A stretch of 64,000 nucleotides of DNA from Cognatundibacterium luofuense (GTDB lineage: Bacteria; Pseudomonadota; Gammaproteobacteria; Burkholderiales; Burkholderiaceae_D), in contig NZ_JAGSPN010000016.1 in the NCBI RefSeq assembly GCF_018139685.1, forward strand, positions 46,796-110,795, written 5' to 3'. Made by a program: the position numbers and the translations under genes. This document shows, piece after piece, positions 18,354 through 27,304 of the stretch (position 1 is its first letter; each line of letters begins with the position of its first letter). The notes beneath the pieces are model-generated. The model saw nothing but the letters and a program-made list of their open reading frames with translations, was not told the origin of the DNA and ran no database searches.

Positions 18354-19118
18354 TTATTTGACCTCTTTCCAGTAAGAGGCATTCAAACGCCAGGCAAGTG
18401 TCGCTAAAACCGCCATAAAAATCAAGACCACAACACCTAAACGTTTGCGGGTATTTTGCGCTGGCTCACCCATCCATTGCAAATATGACACTAAATCACC
18501 AACTGCTTTGTCATATTCTTCAGCATTCAGCTTACCCGGAGAAACCGTTTCGAAGCGATCAAACTGATGCAATACCTTGGATGTGTCATGCGGATCTTTG
18601 ACTTCCTTAAATTTCGCTTCACGCACACCTTGCAATTCCCATAATACGTGAGGCATACCTACGTTCGGGAAAACCAGATTATTCCAACCAGTCGGACGGG
18701 AATCATCTTTGTAGTAAGTGCGCAGATACGTGTAAAGCCAGTCTGCTCCAGAACCTGCATCAGAAGCTTTGGAACGTGCAATCACCGACAAATCCGGAGG
18801 AACAGCGCCAAACCAGGCTTTTGCGTCTTTCGCAGACATGGTGTTCTTCATCAGGTCACCGACTTTTTCACCAGTGAACAACAAATTGGTTTTGATCTGA
18901 TCTTCTGTCAGGCCGATCTCGCGCAACCGGTTATAGCGCATCGCTTGAGCGGAATGGCAATTAAGGCAGTAGTTTACGAAAAGCTTTGCACCATTTTGCA
19001 ATGCTGCCAGATCCGTTGAACGATCAGGCGCTTTATCCAATGGATGGGTGCCGCCGCTCGCCATTGCAATTGCCGGTACAATCGCCGCAACTGCCAGTAT
19101 TTTCTTCAGTAATTTCAT
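18354..19118 (-). CDS. petC: Cytochrome c1 of the bc1 complex
   Basis: Cytochrome c1, 254 residues. N-terminal signal (LLKKILAVAAIVPAIAMA), haem attachment CLNCH (Cys51, Cys54, His55), the conserved phrase NVGMPHVLWELQG, and a single C-terminal membrane anchor (LGVVVLIFMAVLATLAWRL). It passes electrons from the Rieske protein to soluble cytochrome c on the periplasmic face. Last gene of petABC; the gap after petB is 25 bp. Confidence 0.96.
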   Translation of the reverse strand: MKLLKKILAVAAIVPAIAMASGGTHPLDKAPDRSTDLAALQNGAKLFVNYCLNCHSAQAMRYNRLREIGLTEDQIKTNLLFTGEKVGDLMKNTMSAKDAKAWFGAVPPDLSVIARSKASDAGSGADWLYTYLRTYYKDDSRPTGWNNLVFPNVGMPHVLWELQGVREAKFKEVKDPHDTSKVLHQFDRFETVSPGKLNAEEYDKAVGDLVSYLQWMGEPAQNTRKRLGVVVLIFMAVLATLAWRLNASYWKEVK

Positions 19119-19143
19119 ACAATTATTCCTCGCTCGTTCAGAC

Positions 19144-20556
19144 TCAGTGCGGTGTAAAAGTCACGCGTTTTGGTACGGGCTTAAATGTACCGGCTGTACT
19201 CCACCATGGCATCAAGAGGAAGAAGCCGTAATAAATCACTGCACACACCTGAGAAATACGCTCACCAGTGGGAGACGGTGCTTGCACACCGAGGTAACCC
19301 AAAATCACGAATGCAATTGCGAAAACGATGTACACCAGTTTGTGCCAGCTCGGACGATAGCGAATTGACTTGGCAGGAGAGTGATCAAGCCATGGCAGGA
19401 AAGCCAGAATAACGACTGAACCACCGAACAATACAACACCCCAGAATTTTGCATCAAGCGCACCAGGCATCATGCCGGCAATAGCCACCAGTGCAATACC
19501 AGCTATCGCTGTCTTAATTGTTTTTGCAAGACTAGACTTCACAAAGATAAATGCAACATACGCGGCGAGTCCACCCTGAACAACAAACAGGAATTCCGAT
19601 GTTGTGGCACGCAAAATCGAGTAGAAAGGCGTGAAGTACCAGGTTGGCGCAATGTGCGGTGGCGTTTTCAGAGAGTCAGCTGGAATGAAGTTGTTGTACT
19701 CAAGGAAGAACCCCCCCATTTCCGGAGCAAAGAAAACCACAGCACTGAACAGCGTTAAGAATACTGTTGCGCCGAAAATGTCTTTTGTCGAGTAGTACGG
19801 GTGCGAAGGAATACCATCGACAGGGTGGCCGTCTTCGCCGATGTTATCTTTAATTTCAACACCGTCCGGATTATTAGAACCAACTTCGTGCAACGCAATC
19901 AAGTGAGCAGCGACCAACCCGAGTAAAACCAGTGGAATTGCAATCACATGGAAAGAGAAGAAGCGGTTCAACGTTGCATCAGACACAACGTAATCACCAC
20001 GGATCCATAAAGACAGGTCAGGGCCGATAAACGGAATTGCGCCAAACAGATTAACAATAACCTGTGCACCCCAGTAAGACATCTGACCCCAAGGCAGCAG
20101 GTAACCGAAGAACGCCTCCGCCATCAGGCACAGGAAAATCGCAAAGCCAAACAACCAGATCAGTTCACGTGGCTTGCGGTATGAACCGTACATCAGTGCA
20201 CGAGCCATATGCAGATACACAACGATGAAGAATGCAGAAGCACCTGTGGAATGCATGTAGCGGACTAACCAGCCCCACGGCACATCGCGCATGATGGTTG
20301 TTTCGACGGAAAAGAATGCAAGGCTCGCATCTGGCTTGTAGTGCATCACTAGGAAAATGCCTGTCACGATTTGTATCATCAGCACCAGCATTGCCAGCGA
20401 GCCGAAGATATACCAGAAATTGAAATTCTTCGGTGCGTAGTATTTACCCCACTGATCATTCCACAATTGTGTCAGTGGAAAGCGGGAATCTACCCAGTTC
20501 AGTGCTTTCGCGGCTGCGGATGCATCGTCCGGAAGTTTTTTCTCAACAAATGCCAT
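19144..20556 (-). CDS. petB: Cytochrome b of the bc1 complex
   Basis: Cytochrome b, 470 residues, with eight predicted membrane helices. Haem-ligand helices contain HYKPDASLAF, GASAFFIVVYLHMARALMYGSY and FFSFHVIAIPLVLLGLVAAHL; the quinol-site phrase PEW is replaced here by PTW within APTWYFTPFYSILRA. It oxidises ubiquinol and drives the Q cycle. The gene starts two bases after petA. The C-terminus extends past the core by about 40 residues, as in other Betaproteobacteria. Confidence 0.95.
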   Translation of the reverse strand: MAFVEKKLPDDASAAAKALNWVDSRFPLTQLWNDQWGKYYAPKNFNFWYIFGSLAMLVLMIQIVTGIFLVMHYKPDASLAFFSVETTIMRDVPWGWLVRYMHSTGASAFFIVVYLHMARALMYGSYRKPRELIWLFGFAIFLCLMAEAFFGYLLPWGQMSYWGAQVIVNLFGAIPFIGPDLSLWIRGDYVVSDATLNRFFSFHVIAIPLVLLGLVAAHLIALHEVGSNNPDGVEIKDNIGEDGHPVDGIPSHPYYSTKDIFGATVFLTLFSAVVFFAPEMGGFFLEYNNFIPADSLKTPPHIAPTWYFTPFYSILRATTSEFLFVVQGGLAAYVAFIFVKSSLAKTIKTAIAGIALVAIAGMMPGALDAKFWGVVLFGGSVVILAFLPWLDHSPAKSIRYRPSWHKLVYIVFAIAFVILGYLGVQAPSPTGERISQVCAVIYYGFFLLMPWWSTAGTFKPVPKRVTFTPH

Positions 20557-20558
20557 GA

Positions 20559-21173
20559 TTACGCCTCGCCTTTTTCATCTTTACCGATCAGGATTTTGGT
20601 GTCAGACAGGAACATATGTCTTGGCACATCCAGATTTTGCGGAGCCGGTTTGTTTTTAAAAACACGACCAGCCAGGTCAAATGTCGAGCCATGGCAAGGA
20701 CACAAAAATCCACCTTGCCAATCATCAGGCAAAGAAGGCTGAGCACCAGCCTGGAATTTAGAACTCGGAGAGCAGCCGAGATGAGAGCAGATACCGACTG
20801 TGATCAGAATTTCTGGGTGTTCTTTACGGGAACGTGATTGTTTTTCACAATATTCTGGCAAATCCATTGTGTATGGTTTTGCGGACAAGGGGTCAGCAAC
20901 TTTGTCATCTGTTTTAGGCAGACTTGCCATCATCTCCGGAGTCCTTTTCAGAATCCAGACTGGTTTACCACGCCACTCCACCGTTGTCATTTCGCCGGAC
21001 TTCAGTGTGGAAATATCCACCTCCACCGGAGCACCCGCCGCTTTTGCGCGCTCTGATGGCTGGAATGTACTCACAAATGCCCCTGCCGTTGCCAAACCCG
21101 CTACGCCACCTGCTGCGCAAGTGGCGACGAGCAATCCACGACGGCCAGAATCGACCTGTTTCTCGTCACTCAT
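20559..21173 (-). CDS. petA: Rieske iron-sulfur subunit of the bc1 complex
   Basis: Rieske protein, 204 residues, starting at ATG 21173 after GGGGTTGG; an upstream in-frame start (21197) would add residues atypical for the family. The N-terminus has a twin-arginine signal (SGRRGLLVATCAAGG) leading into the single membrane anchor. Cluster ligands are in CSHLGCSP and CPCHGSTFDL, giving two Cys and two His for [2Fe-2S]. The signal makes it a likely client of the TatABC system encoded at 24608-26119. Confidence 0.96.
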   Translation of the reverse strand: MSDEKQVDSGRRGLLVATCAAGGVAGLATAGAFVSTFQPSERAKAAGAPVEVDISTLKSGEMTTVEWRGKPVWILKRTPEMMASLPKTDDKVADPLSAKPYTMDLPEYCEKQSRSRKEHPEILITVGICSHLGCSPSSKFQAGAQPSLPDDWQGGFLCPCHGSTFDLAGRVFKNKPAPQNLDVPRHMFLSDTKILIGKDEKGEA

Positions 21174-21234
21174 ACCAACCCCAATCTGTAATATCAAACC
21201 CGATAAAGCCTAAGCTAACTTCAAGTAACGCTGG

Positions 21235-21262
21235 ATTATAAAGTACCGAAATATGCTTTCAA
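21235..21262 (-). promoter_or_regulatory. Sigma-70 promoter of petABC
   Basis: On the minus strand TTGAAA (21257-21262) and a perfect TATAAT (21235-21240) are 16 bp apart, giving a leader of about 55 nt to petA. Confidence 0.65.
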
Positions 21263-21479
21263 AGCAAAAGATCTGCAAAAAATGAAGTTAAGCGATTTTC
21301 AGATCTTTTTCACGTTTTTTTGATATTTTTCGAAGCAAAGCAATGATTTTTGTGGTTATTCAGAAACCCGGAAACGTTCTTTGACAAAGATCAGAACACC
21401 GCTTTAAAAATCTACTATTAGAATACTGTAGTCAAAAAATATACTGACATAAAACCAATCAAACAGGGAGCTTTTTATT
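21263..21479. other. AT-rich control region between petA and mscL
   Basis: Divergent intergenic space (306 bp in total with the petA promoter). It is rich in A/T tracts near 21290-21350 and holds the candidate mscL promoter; no gene is visible. Confidence 0.4.
21381..21408 (+). promoter_or_regulatory. Candidate mscL promoter
   Basis: A perfect TTGACA at 21381-21386 is followed after 16 bp by TTTAAA (21403-21408), a weak -10. It lies about 75 bp before the mscL start. Confidence 0.4.
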
Positions 21480-21902
21480 ATGAGTATGTTGCAGGAATTC
21501 AAAACTTTCGTCAGCAAAGGGAACGTAATTGATCTTGCGGTCGGTGTAATTATCGGTGCCGCATTTAATAAAATTGTAGAGTCTCTGGTCGGTGACATAG
21601 TTATGCCATTGCTAACCCGCATTTTAGGTGGCGGATTAGATTTCAGTAACTACTACATTCCACTGAACGGGCAAAGCACAACACTGGCCTTGACCGAGGC
21701 AAAAAAACTGGGAGGCGTCATTGCATACGGTAACTTTGTTACCATCAGTCTTAATTTTCTGATTATGGCTTTTGTCATTTTCCAAATGGTTCGCCTTTTC
21801 AATAAAATGAAAAAAGAAGAACCGCAAGCAGAGCCTGCACCGGCAGTCACGCCGGAAGATATTGTTTTGCTTCGTGAAATTCGTGACTCATTGAAGAAAT
21901 AA
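21480..21902 (+). CDS. mscL: Large-conductance mechanosensitive channel MscL
   Basis: MscL, 140 residues. It opens under membrane tension to release solutes during osmotic downshock. Cytoplasmic N-terminal helix ([21 protein letters not shown]), pore helix [22 protein letters not shown], a periplasmic loop, a second membrane helix ([18 protein letters not shown]), and a charged C-terminal bundle. RBS GGGAG lies about 12 bases upstream. It is monocistronic with a strong terminator. Confidence 0.97.
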   Translation: MSMLQEFKTFVSKGNVIDLAVGVIIGAAFNKIVESLVGDIVMPLLTRILGGGLDFSNYYIPLNGQSTTLALTEAKKLGGVIAYGNFVTISLNFLIMAFVIFQMVRLFNKMKKEEPQAEPAPAVTPEDIVLLREIRDSLKK

Positions 21903-21904
21903 CG

Positions 21905-21943
21905 AAAAAAGGCTGCTGACGCTTCACATCAGCAGCCTTTTTG
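21905..21943. terminator. Bidirectional terminator between mscL and the Nif3-like gene
   Basis: AAAAAAGGCTGCTGA and TCAGCAGCCTTTTT form a long stem with tracts on both sides, between convergent genes. Confidence 0.92.
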
Positions 21944-21955
21944 TATTGCAGGTCA

Positions 21956-22723
21956 TCAAACCGGATTATCAACATCTATAAACTCACACTCCAGTCCAAA
22001 TTTTTCCTGCAAAAGATTACCCAGCGCCATAACACCGTATCGCTCGGTTGCATGATGACCTGCTGCTATATAGGTTACGCCTGACTCCCTAGCGATATGA
22101 ACAATCGGTTCAGAAATTTCACCACTGATATAAGTATCAACCCCAGCCTGAATAGCTTGCTCCAGATAATTGTGTGCTGCCCCGGTACACCACGCGACTT
22201 TACCCGGTGACCTTGTAAGGTCACCAATTACCAAGGGCTCTCGGTGTAATTTTTCCCGCAGGAGTTTTACAACCGCCCCCGTATCCGGAATTTTTTCGGG
22301 GTCCCAGCTACCCGTCCATCCAAGATTTTCATCACCGAAATTTCCGTCTGGCTTCAAGCCAAGTAATTTCCCGAGTTGGGAGTTATTTCCGATTTCCGGA
22401 TGTGCATCCAAAGGTAAATGGTAAGCAAATAAGTTTATCTGATGCTGAATCAGTGCGGAAATACGCTTATACTTTTGCCCAGTGATACGCATGTCTTCAC
22501 CACGCCAGAAATATCCATGATGCACAAGAACTGTATCTGCTTTTCGCGCAATGGCGGCATCAATCAACGCCTGGCAGGCAGTTACTCCCGTTATTACACG
22601 GCGAATGACCGGTTTCCCTTCCACCTGCAGTCCATTTGGGCAATAATCGCGAAATCGGCTTACCTGCAGCTCGTTATCAAGAAAGCGGATGAGCTCATTG
22701 CGGTGAATTTCTTTTTCTTTCAT
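21956..22723 (-). CDS. Nif3-like dinuclear metal centre protein
   Basis: Nif3/DUF34 family, 255 residues. Motifs are DYCPNGLQVEG, the metal-site His pair VLVHHGYFWRG, AYHLPLDAHPEIGNN, and C-terminal GHHATERYG. Members form toroidal hexamers with two metals per subunit; the substrate is uncertain (GTP cyclohydrolase-like and housekeeping roles have been proposed). I chose the ATG at 22723; an upstream ATG (22759) would overlap the divergent protease gene. The two start codons are then only eight bases apart. Confidence 0.9.
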   Translation of the reverse strand: MKEKEIHRNELIRFLDNELQVSRFRDYCPNGLQVEGKPVIRRVITGVTACQALIDAAIARKADTVLVHHGYFWRGEDMRITGQKYKRISALIQHQINLFAYHLPLDAHPEIGNNSQLGKLLGLKPDGNFGDENLGWTGSWDPEKIPDTGAVVKLLREKLHREPLVIGDLTRSPGKVAWCTGAAHNYLEQAIQAGVDTYISGEISEPIVHIARESGVTYIAAGHHATERYGVMALGNLLQEKFGLECEFIDVDNPV

Positions 22724-22731
22724 ATATTCTG

Positions 22732-23892
22732 ATGAAACGACTTTGGTTATTGTTTGCACAAACAGTTACTGTTGCCCTTGCACTCTGGTTTATTGTAGCG
22801 ACACTCAAACCTGAATGGCTGCATCATAGCGGAAATAGCTTCCCATCCATCCAACAGGGTTTGAACGGGATTCGCAGCGCCCCCTCGAGTAATTCACCAG
22901 GCACAGCCTCCTACCGGGACGCAGCAGGTAAAGCCATGCCCTCTGTCGTAAACATATACACATCCAAAGAGGTGAAGCGGCAACATAATCCGTGGATGAA
23001 CGATCCTTTTCTTAAGCGCTTCTTCGGAGAACAACCTCAGCGTGAAGAGCGACAGTCCAGTTTGGGATCTGGCGTGATTGTCAGTACCTCCGGATATATT
23101 CTGACAAACAATCACGTCGTTGAATCAGCAGATGAAATCGAAGTCGCCCTTACCGACGGACGCAAAGCTAGTGCAAAAATCATAGGAACCGATCCGGAAA
23201 CAGACCTTGCCGTCATTAAAATTGACCTGGGAAATTTGCCAGTAGCGACACTCGGGAATTCAGATCAGGCACAGGTTGGAGATGTTGTCCTAGCCATTGG
23301 AAATCCCTACGGTGTTGGTCAGACGGTAACGATGGGAATTGTTTCCGCGGTGGGCCGAACGAATCTGGGAGACAACGGGTTTCAGAGTTTTATTCAGACA
23401 GACGCAGCAGTTAATCCCGGCAACTCTGGTGGTGCTCTGATTGATGTTAACGGCAACTTGCTCGGTATCAATACTGCCATTTACTCGCAAAATGGCGGCT
23501 CAGTTGGAATTGGATTCGCTATACCGATTGCCAGTGCACGCCAGGTAATGGAGTCCATCATCAGCCAGGGTCAGGTCGTGCGTGGATGGATAGGTGTCGA
23601 ATTACAGGAAATCACTCCAGAGCTTGCGGACAGTCTGGGTTTGAAAATGGCTTCAGGTGCGATTATCGCTGGCGTTGTGCGCGATGGTCCTGCCTTCCGC
23701 GCGGGCATCAAACCTATCGACATTCTGATCGATGTAGAGGGGAAACCCGTTCGCAGTACAAATGATATGCTGAATCTGGTTTCGCAATTAAAGCCTGGCA
23801 GCAACGCTAAGATTAAGATTCTGCGCAACAACAACGAAATACTGTTGCATGTCGTAATCGGCAAGCGCCCACAATTTAAAAAAGATGACTAA
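22732..23892 (+). CDS. Membrane-anchored trypsin-like protease with one PDZ (DegS/AlgW-like)
   Basis: S1C protease of 386 residues. An N-terminal uncleaved anchor (WLLFAQTVTVALALWFIV) precedes the protease domain with triad His128 (ILTNNHVV), Asp158 (TDLAVI) and Ser232 (NPGNSGG), and a single PDZ domain (about 280-380) with GVVRDGPAFRAGI. One PDZ plus an anchor is the DegS/AlgW layout, which cleaves anti-sigma factors under envelope stress; two-PDZ DegP types are longer. No rseA-like gene is visible here, so the role is inferred by family. Confidence 0.9.
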   Translation: MKRLWLLFAQTVTVALALWFIVATLKPEWLHHSGNSFPSIQQGLNGIRSAPSSNSPGTASYRDAAGKAMPSVVNIYTSKEVKRQHNPWMNDPFLKRFFGEQPQREERQSSLGSGVIVSTSGYILTNNHVVESADEIEVALTDGRKASAKIIGTDPETDLAVIKIDLGNLPVATLGNSDQAQVGDVVLAIGNPYGVGQTVTMGIVSAVGRTNLGDNGFQSFIQTDAAVNPGNSGGALIDVNGNLLGINTAIYSQNGGSVGIGFAIPIASARQVMESIISQGQVVRGWIGVELQEITPELADSLGLKMASGAIIAGVVRDGPAFRAGIKPIDILIDVEGKPVRSTNDMLNLVSQLKPGSNAKIKILRNNNEILLHVVIGKRPQFKKDD

Positions 23893-23894
23893 AC

Positions 23895-24587
23895 ATGCAC
23901 TTGCCTGACCTGCGAGCCTTTCTATCGGAACTCAGCGAAAATAATCAGCGTGCCTGGATGGCAATGAATAAGCCGAGGTATGACATTTTACGTAAAGAGT
24001 TTCTCGAACTTACGTCAGCACTGATTGACTGGTTAAAGCATATTGACCCGGCTATCGCAAATACAAACCCGGCAAAAGCGATATTCAGGATTAACCGCGA
24101 CATTCGATTTAGTCACGATAAATCCCCCTATAAAACTACTTTTTCTGCCTCTGTTGTACCGGACGGGCGGAAAAAACCATCGGAAGGTGGCGGACCAGCT
24201 TATTATTTTCAGTTTAATGCACAAGGAATTTTGCTCTTTGCCGTTGGAGAATATATGCCACCAACACACCGCCTTAAGCAAATACGGGATCAGTTGATAT
24301 CTGATGGAGATGGTTTTCTGATGGCAATCAATAAAGCAGAGTTTCGCTCACATTTTCCTGAAATGCTTTCTGAAGGACAATTAGTGAAAGTGCCGAGAAC
24401 TTATCCAGCAGATCACAGCATGGGCGAATGGCTAAAGTACAAAAATTTTATTGCTGTTAATGAAATACAATATGTGGGCATGACTGCACCTGAAGTGGTT
24501 GACCGACTTCTGACTGCGTTCCGATGTGCACAACCGTTAATTCAATGGCTTAGGAGCTCACACCAACGCACATGCAAGTTCACTTAG
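23895..24587 (+). CDS. DUF2461 family protein
   Basis: Protein of 230 residues with DUF2461 (TIGR02453) features: N-terminal LRAFLSELSENNQRAWMAMNKPRYD, then IFRINRDIRFSHDKSPYKTTF and GGGPAYYFQF, and a basic middle part. The function is not known. It starts two bases after the protease stop, so the two are probably co-transcribed. It converges on tatC with a 20-bp gap and no strong terminator. Confidence 0.88.
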   Translation: MHLPDLRAFLSELSENNQRAWMAMNKPRYDILRKEFLELTSALIDWLKHIDPAIANTNPAKAIFRINRDIRFSHDKSPYKTTFSASVVPDGRKKPSEGGGPAYYFQFNAQGILLFAVGEYMPPTHRLKQIRDQLISDGDGFLMAINKAEFRSHFPEMLSEGQLVKVPRTYPADHSMGEWLKYKNFIAVNEIQYVGMTAPEVVDRLLTAFRCAQPLIQWLRSSHQRTCKFT

Positions 24588-24607
24588 GAACAATCGCTCC
24601 CGCTAGA

Positions 24608-25375
24608 CTATACAGATTCTTCTGACTCAGGTACTTTTGTTACCCGGGCAAACATCGGTGCAACCAACAATCCGAGTTCATATAATACCCACATCGGTAA
24701 AGCCAGCGAAAACTGACTTACGACGTCCGGCGGAGTAACGACTGCAGCGACAACAAATGCACCAACAATCACGTACGGGCGGATTGCCTTGAGTTTATCC
24801 AGAGGAACAATTCCCATTCGCACCAGGACTACAACAACGACTGGTACCTCAAACGTCACACCGAACGCGAGACACATAGACATGATGAAATCCAGATAGT
24901 TTTCGATATCAGGAGCAACATGAATTGACTGCGGAGCAAACTCATTGATGAAATGAAAAACCCGTCCAAAAACCAGGAAATAGCAAAAAGCGACGCCCGC
25001 AACGAAAAGAAGTGTCGATGAGATCACCAACGGGGCAATCAAACGTTTCTCATGCGCGTAAAGGCCGGGAGCAATAAATGCCCAGACCTGATACAGCACC
25101 CAGGGCAGAGCAATAACAAAGGCTGCCAGCAAAGTCACCTTCATCGGAACAAGGAACGGGGAAATAACACCCGTTGCAATCATTTGCGAACCGGCGGGCA
25201 ATGACTCCAGCATAGGCTGCGCTAGAAAATCATAAATTGTTGCGGGCCCCGGCCAAACCATCAGAATCAGGCAAACCAGTCCAAGCCCGTATACAGCTTT
25301 TACAATTCGATCCCGCAGTTCAATCAAATGGGAAATGAAGCTCTCTTCAGCTGCCCCGCCGTTACTATCATTCAT
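24608..25375 (-). CDS. tatC: Twin-arginine translocase subunit TatC
   Basis: TatC, 255 residues with six predicted membrane helices. The N-terminal phrases SFISHLIELRDRIVKAVYGL and YDFLAQPMLESLP and the first-loop FLVPMKVTLLAAFVIALPWVLYQ match the family; the conserved Glu and Pro residues near the signal-binding site are visible. It recognises the RR motif of folded export clients. Last gene of tatABC. Confidence 0.96.
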   Translation of the reverse strand: MNDSNGGAAEESFISHLIELRDRIVKAVYGLGLVCLILMVWPGPATIYDFLAQPMLESLPAGSQMIATGVISPFLVPMKVTLLAAFVIALPWVLYQVWAFIAPGLYAHEKRLIAPLVISSTLLFVAGVAFCYFLVFGRVFHFINEFAPQSIHVAPDIENYLDFIMSMCLAFGVTFEVPVVVVVLVRMGIVPLDKLKAIRPYVIVGAFVVAAVVTPPDVVSQFSLALPMWVLYELGLLVAPMFARVTKVPESEESV

Positions 25376-25384
25376 GAATTATTC

Positions 25385-25888
25385 TCAGAAAAAGCTGACA
25401 GGACGCCGTCCGTTCGCGCGAAATTTTGCCATCCTTGCGGAGCCTGAGATTACGTGCTGCCGGGTTTGCTGACGGTTTTTATACCATTGCGGTAACGCTG
25501 ATGTGCGTGTCAGTTTTTTACGGCGAAACGTTTCCCGCTTGCGAATAAAGGACGTCTGGTCTGCAACGAATTCCGTGGACGGCGCAGGCGTATTGACAGA
25601 TGGCGCATCCGAGAATACGGATCCCACATCATTCGACACATCCTGCCAACCCTGATTGATTGACTGATTTACATTCTGTGCAGCTTGCTGGACCTCATCC
25701 TGCATCTTACGCAAAGACTCAAGCTCAATTTCTCTGCTGACTTCCGCTTTGACATCATTGATGTAACGCTGTGCTCTGCCGAACAGAGTTCCAGCCATAC
25801 GAGCAACCTTCGGCAGTTTCTCAGGCCCAATCACTACCAGTGCAACTACACCGATGAGTGCAAGCTTACTAATACCGAGATCAATCAT
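25385..25888 (-). CDS. tatB: Twin-arginine translocase subunit TatB
   Basis: TatB, 167 residues. One N-terminal helix followed by the hinge (LALIGVVALVVIGPEKLPKVAR), a long amphipathic helix (AGTLFGRAQRYINDVKAEVSREIELESL) and a variable basic tail. With TatC it forms the receptor for twin-arginine signals. It sits between tatA and tatC with short gaps. Confidence 0.95.
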   Translation of the reverse strand: MIDLGISKLALIGVVALVVIGPEKLPKVARMAGTLFGRAQRYINDVKAEVSREIELESLRKMQDEVQQAAQNVNQSINQGWQDVSNDVGSVFSDAPSVNTPAPSTEFVADQTSFIRKRETFRRKKLTRTSALPQWYKNRQQTRQHVISGSARMAKFRANGRRPVSFF

Positions 25889-25921
25889 TTCTTATCCCGG
25901 TCAAAAAGCGAACAATCACGA

Positions 25922-26119
25922 TCAGCTTTTCTCTTTGTTTTCAACAGTCTGATTTTGCACCTGTTGCGGAGCAGAACTATCAGCTCCGTTCACACCATCT
26001 TTAAAACCTTTAACTGCCTTACCAAGATCAGATCCGACATTAGCCAGTTTTTTAGTGCCAAATACCAAGACCACAACAACCAGCACGATAAGCCAGTGCC
26101 AGATACTAAAAGAACCCAT
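25922..26119 (-). CDS. tatA: Twin-arginine translocase subunit TatA
   Basis: TatA, 65 residues. Short N-terminal helix ([20 protein letters not shown]) with the FGTKKL hinge, then an amphipathic helix ([18 protein letters not shown]). It oligomerises to form the export pore. It follows hinT by 44 bp. Confidence 0.95.
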   Translation of the reverse strand: MGSFSIWHWLIVLVVVVLVFGTKKLANVGSDLGKAVKGFKDGVNGADSSAPQQVQNQTVENKEKS

Positions 26120-26163
26120 TTCAAACTCCCGGGGAATCAGATTCCCCTAATAATTTCAGTTAA

Positions 26164-26526
26164 TCAACGCCAGGGTTTTGGGCCACCAATGACGTGCATA
26201 TGCAGATGATACACTTCCTGTCCACCATCCGGACCGGTATTAACCAACGTTTTGTACCCACCCGTCAATTTTCCATCAGGTTGCAAGACGGGCGCACATC
26301 CTGCTTTCTCCGCCAGCCTCGATGCAAGTGCAAGCATTCTGCCCAGAAGTTCGCCATGCTCTGCACCAACTGCGGATAAAGTATCAAAATGCTTACGCGG
26401 AATGATCAGCATATGAACAGGTGCGGCGGGATGAATATCATTAAAAGCGATGAGGTCTTCATCTTCATGTACGATAGTTGCCGGAATTTGTCCCGCTGCA
26501 ATTTTGCAAAAAATACAGTTATCCAA
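26164..26526 (-). CDS. hinT: HIT-family nucleotide hydrolase (HinT-like)
   Basis: Histidine-triad protein, 120 residues. N-terminal CIFCKIAAGQIPA, mid-domain PVHMLIIPRKH, and the triad HLHMHVIGG near the C-terminus. HinT-type enzymes cleave purine nucleoside phosphoramidates. It lies between hisE and tatA, a placement common in Proteobacteria, which suggests shared transcription more than shared function. Confidence 0.93.
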   Translation of the reverse strand: MDNCIFCKIAAGQIPATIVHEDEDLIAFNDIHPAAPVHMLIIPRKHFDTLSAVGAEHGELLGRMLALASRLAEKAGCAPVLQPDGKLTGGYKTLVNTGPDGGQEVYHLHMHVIGGPKPWR

Positions 26527-26555
26527 TTTATTTCCAGATTCAGTAGTGGAATTTA

Positions 26556-26906
26556 TCAGTTATCGCTACGTGATGCTTTTTCGACCAGACCTGATAGCCC
26601 CTCACGCCGAGCCAGTTCATCCAGTACCTGCTGTGGACGAACATTATAGTTCGCCAACATGACAAGCGAATGAAACCACAAATCGGCACACTCGTAAATC
26701 AGATCAGCGGCGTCACCACTAACGCGCGCATCTTTTGCGGCAAGTACAACCTCCGTTGCCTCTTCACCAACTTTCTTTAAAATGGCATCATCACCCTTTG
26801 CAAACAGCTTTGCAACATAGGAAGTTGCAGGGTCACCACCATTCTGAGGTTTACGGGATTCAATCAAATCGCTAAGGCGCTCAAGAATTATTTGGTCGTC
26901 TGTCAT
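26556..26906 (-). CDS. hisE: Phosphoribosyl-ATP pyrophosphatase HisE
   Basis: HisE, 116 residues, second step of histidine synthesis: PR-ATP to PR-AMP. The MazG-like fold shows [31 protein letters not shown] and [18 protein letters not shown] with the metal-binding acidic residues. HisE and HisI are separate here, unlike the fused HisIE of enteric bacteria. It overlaps hisI by four bases. Confidence 0.96.
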   Translation of the reverse strand: MTDDQIILERLSDLIESRKPQNGGDPATSYVAKLFAKGDDAILKKVGEEATEVVLAAKDARVSGDAADLIYECADLWFHSLVMLANYNVRPQQVLDELARREGLSGLVEKASRSDN

Positions 26907-27304
26907 TTATAAATTGCCTCAGGGTCTTTCAAAACAGGCTCAACTGCTACCCAATCAGCATCCTGAACTTTGCCTTCGAGTTTTTGAAAAAAACAGGAAT
27001 GACGGCCTGTATGGCAGGCAACTGAACCAGCTTGCGTAACTTTGATGAGGATAACGTCCTCGTCACAGTCCAGACGGATTTCGTGAACTTTCTGAATATG
27101 ACCTGACTCCTCACCTTTATGCCACAATTTCTTACGTGACCGGCTCCAGTAGACGGCCTCACCACAATCTACTGTTTTCGTGAGCGCTTCGCGGTTCATC
27201 CATGCAAACATCAGAATATCGTTGGTTCCAAGTTCCTGAGCAATAACAGGCACTAAACCATTCTCATCCCAGCGTACTTTGTTAAGCCATTTCGCAGCAC
27301 TCAT
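26903..27304 (-). CDS. hisI: Phosphoribosyl-AMP cyclohydrolase HisI
   Basis: HisI, 133 residues, third step: opens the adenine ring of PR-AMP. Family phrases are [37 protein letters not shown] and the metal/zinc residues in [12 protein letters not shown] and [13 protein letters not shown]. It overlaps hisF and hisE by four bases at either end (ATGA), so translation is probably coupled. Confidence 0.97.
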   Translation of the reverse strand: MSAAKWLNKVRWDENGLVPVIAQELGTNDILMFAWMNREALTKTVDCGEAVYWSRSRKKLWHKGEESGHIQKVHEIRLDCDEDVILIKVTQAGSVACHTGRHSCFFQKLEGKVQDADWVAVEPVLKDPEAIYK

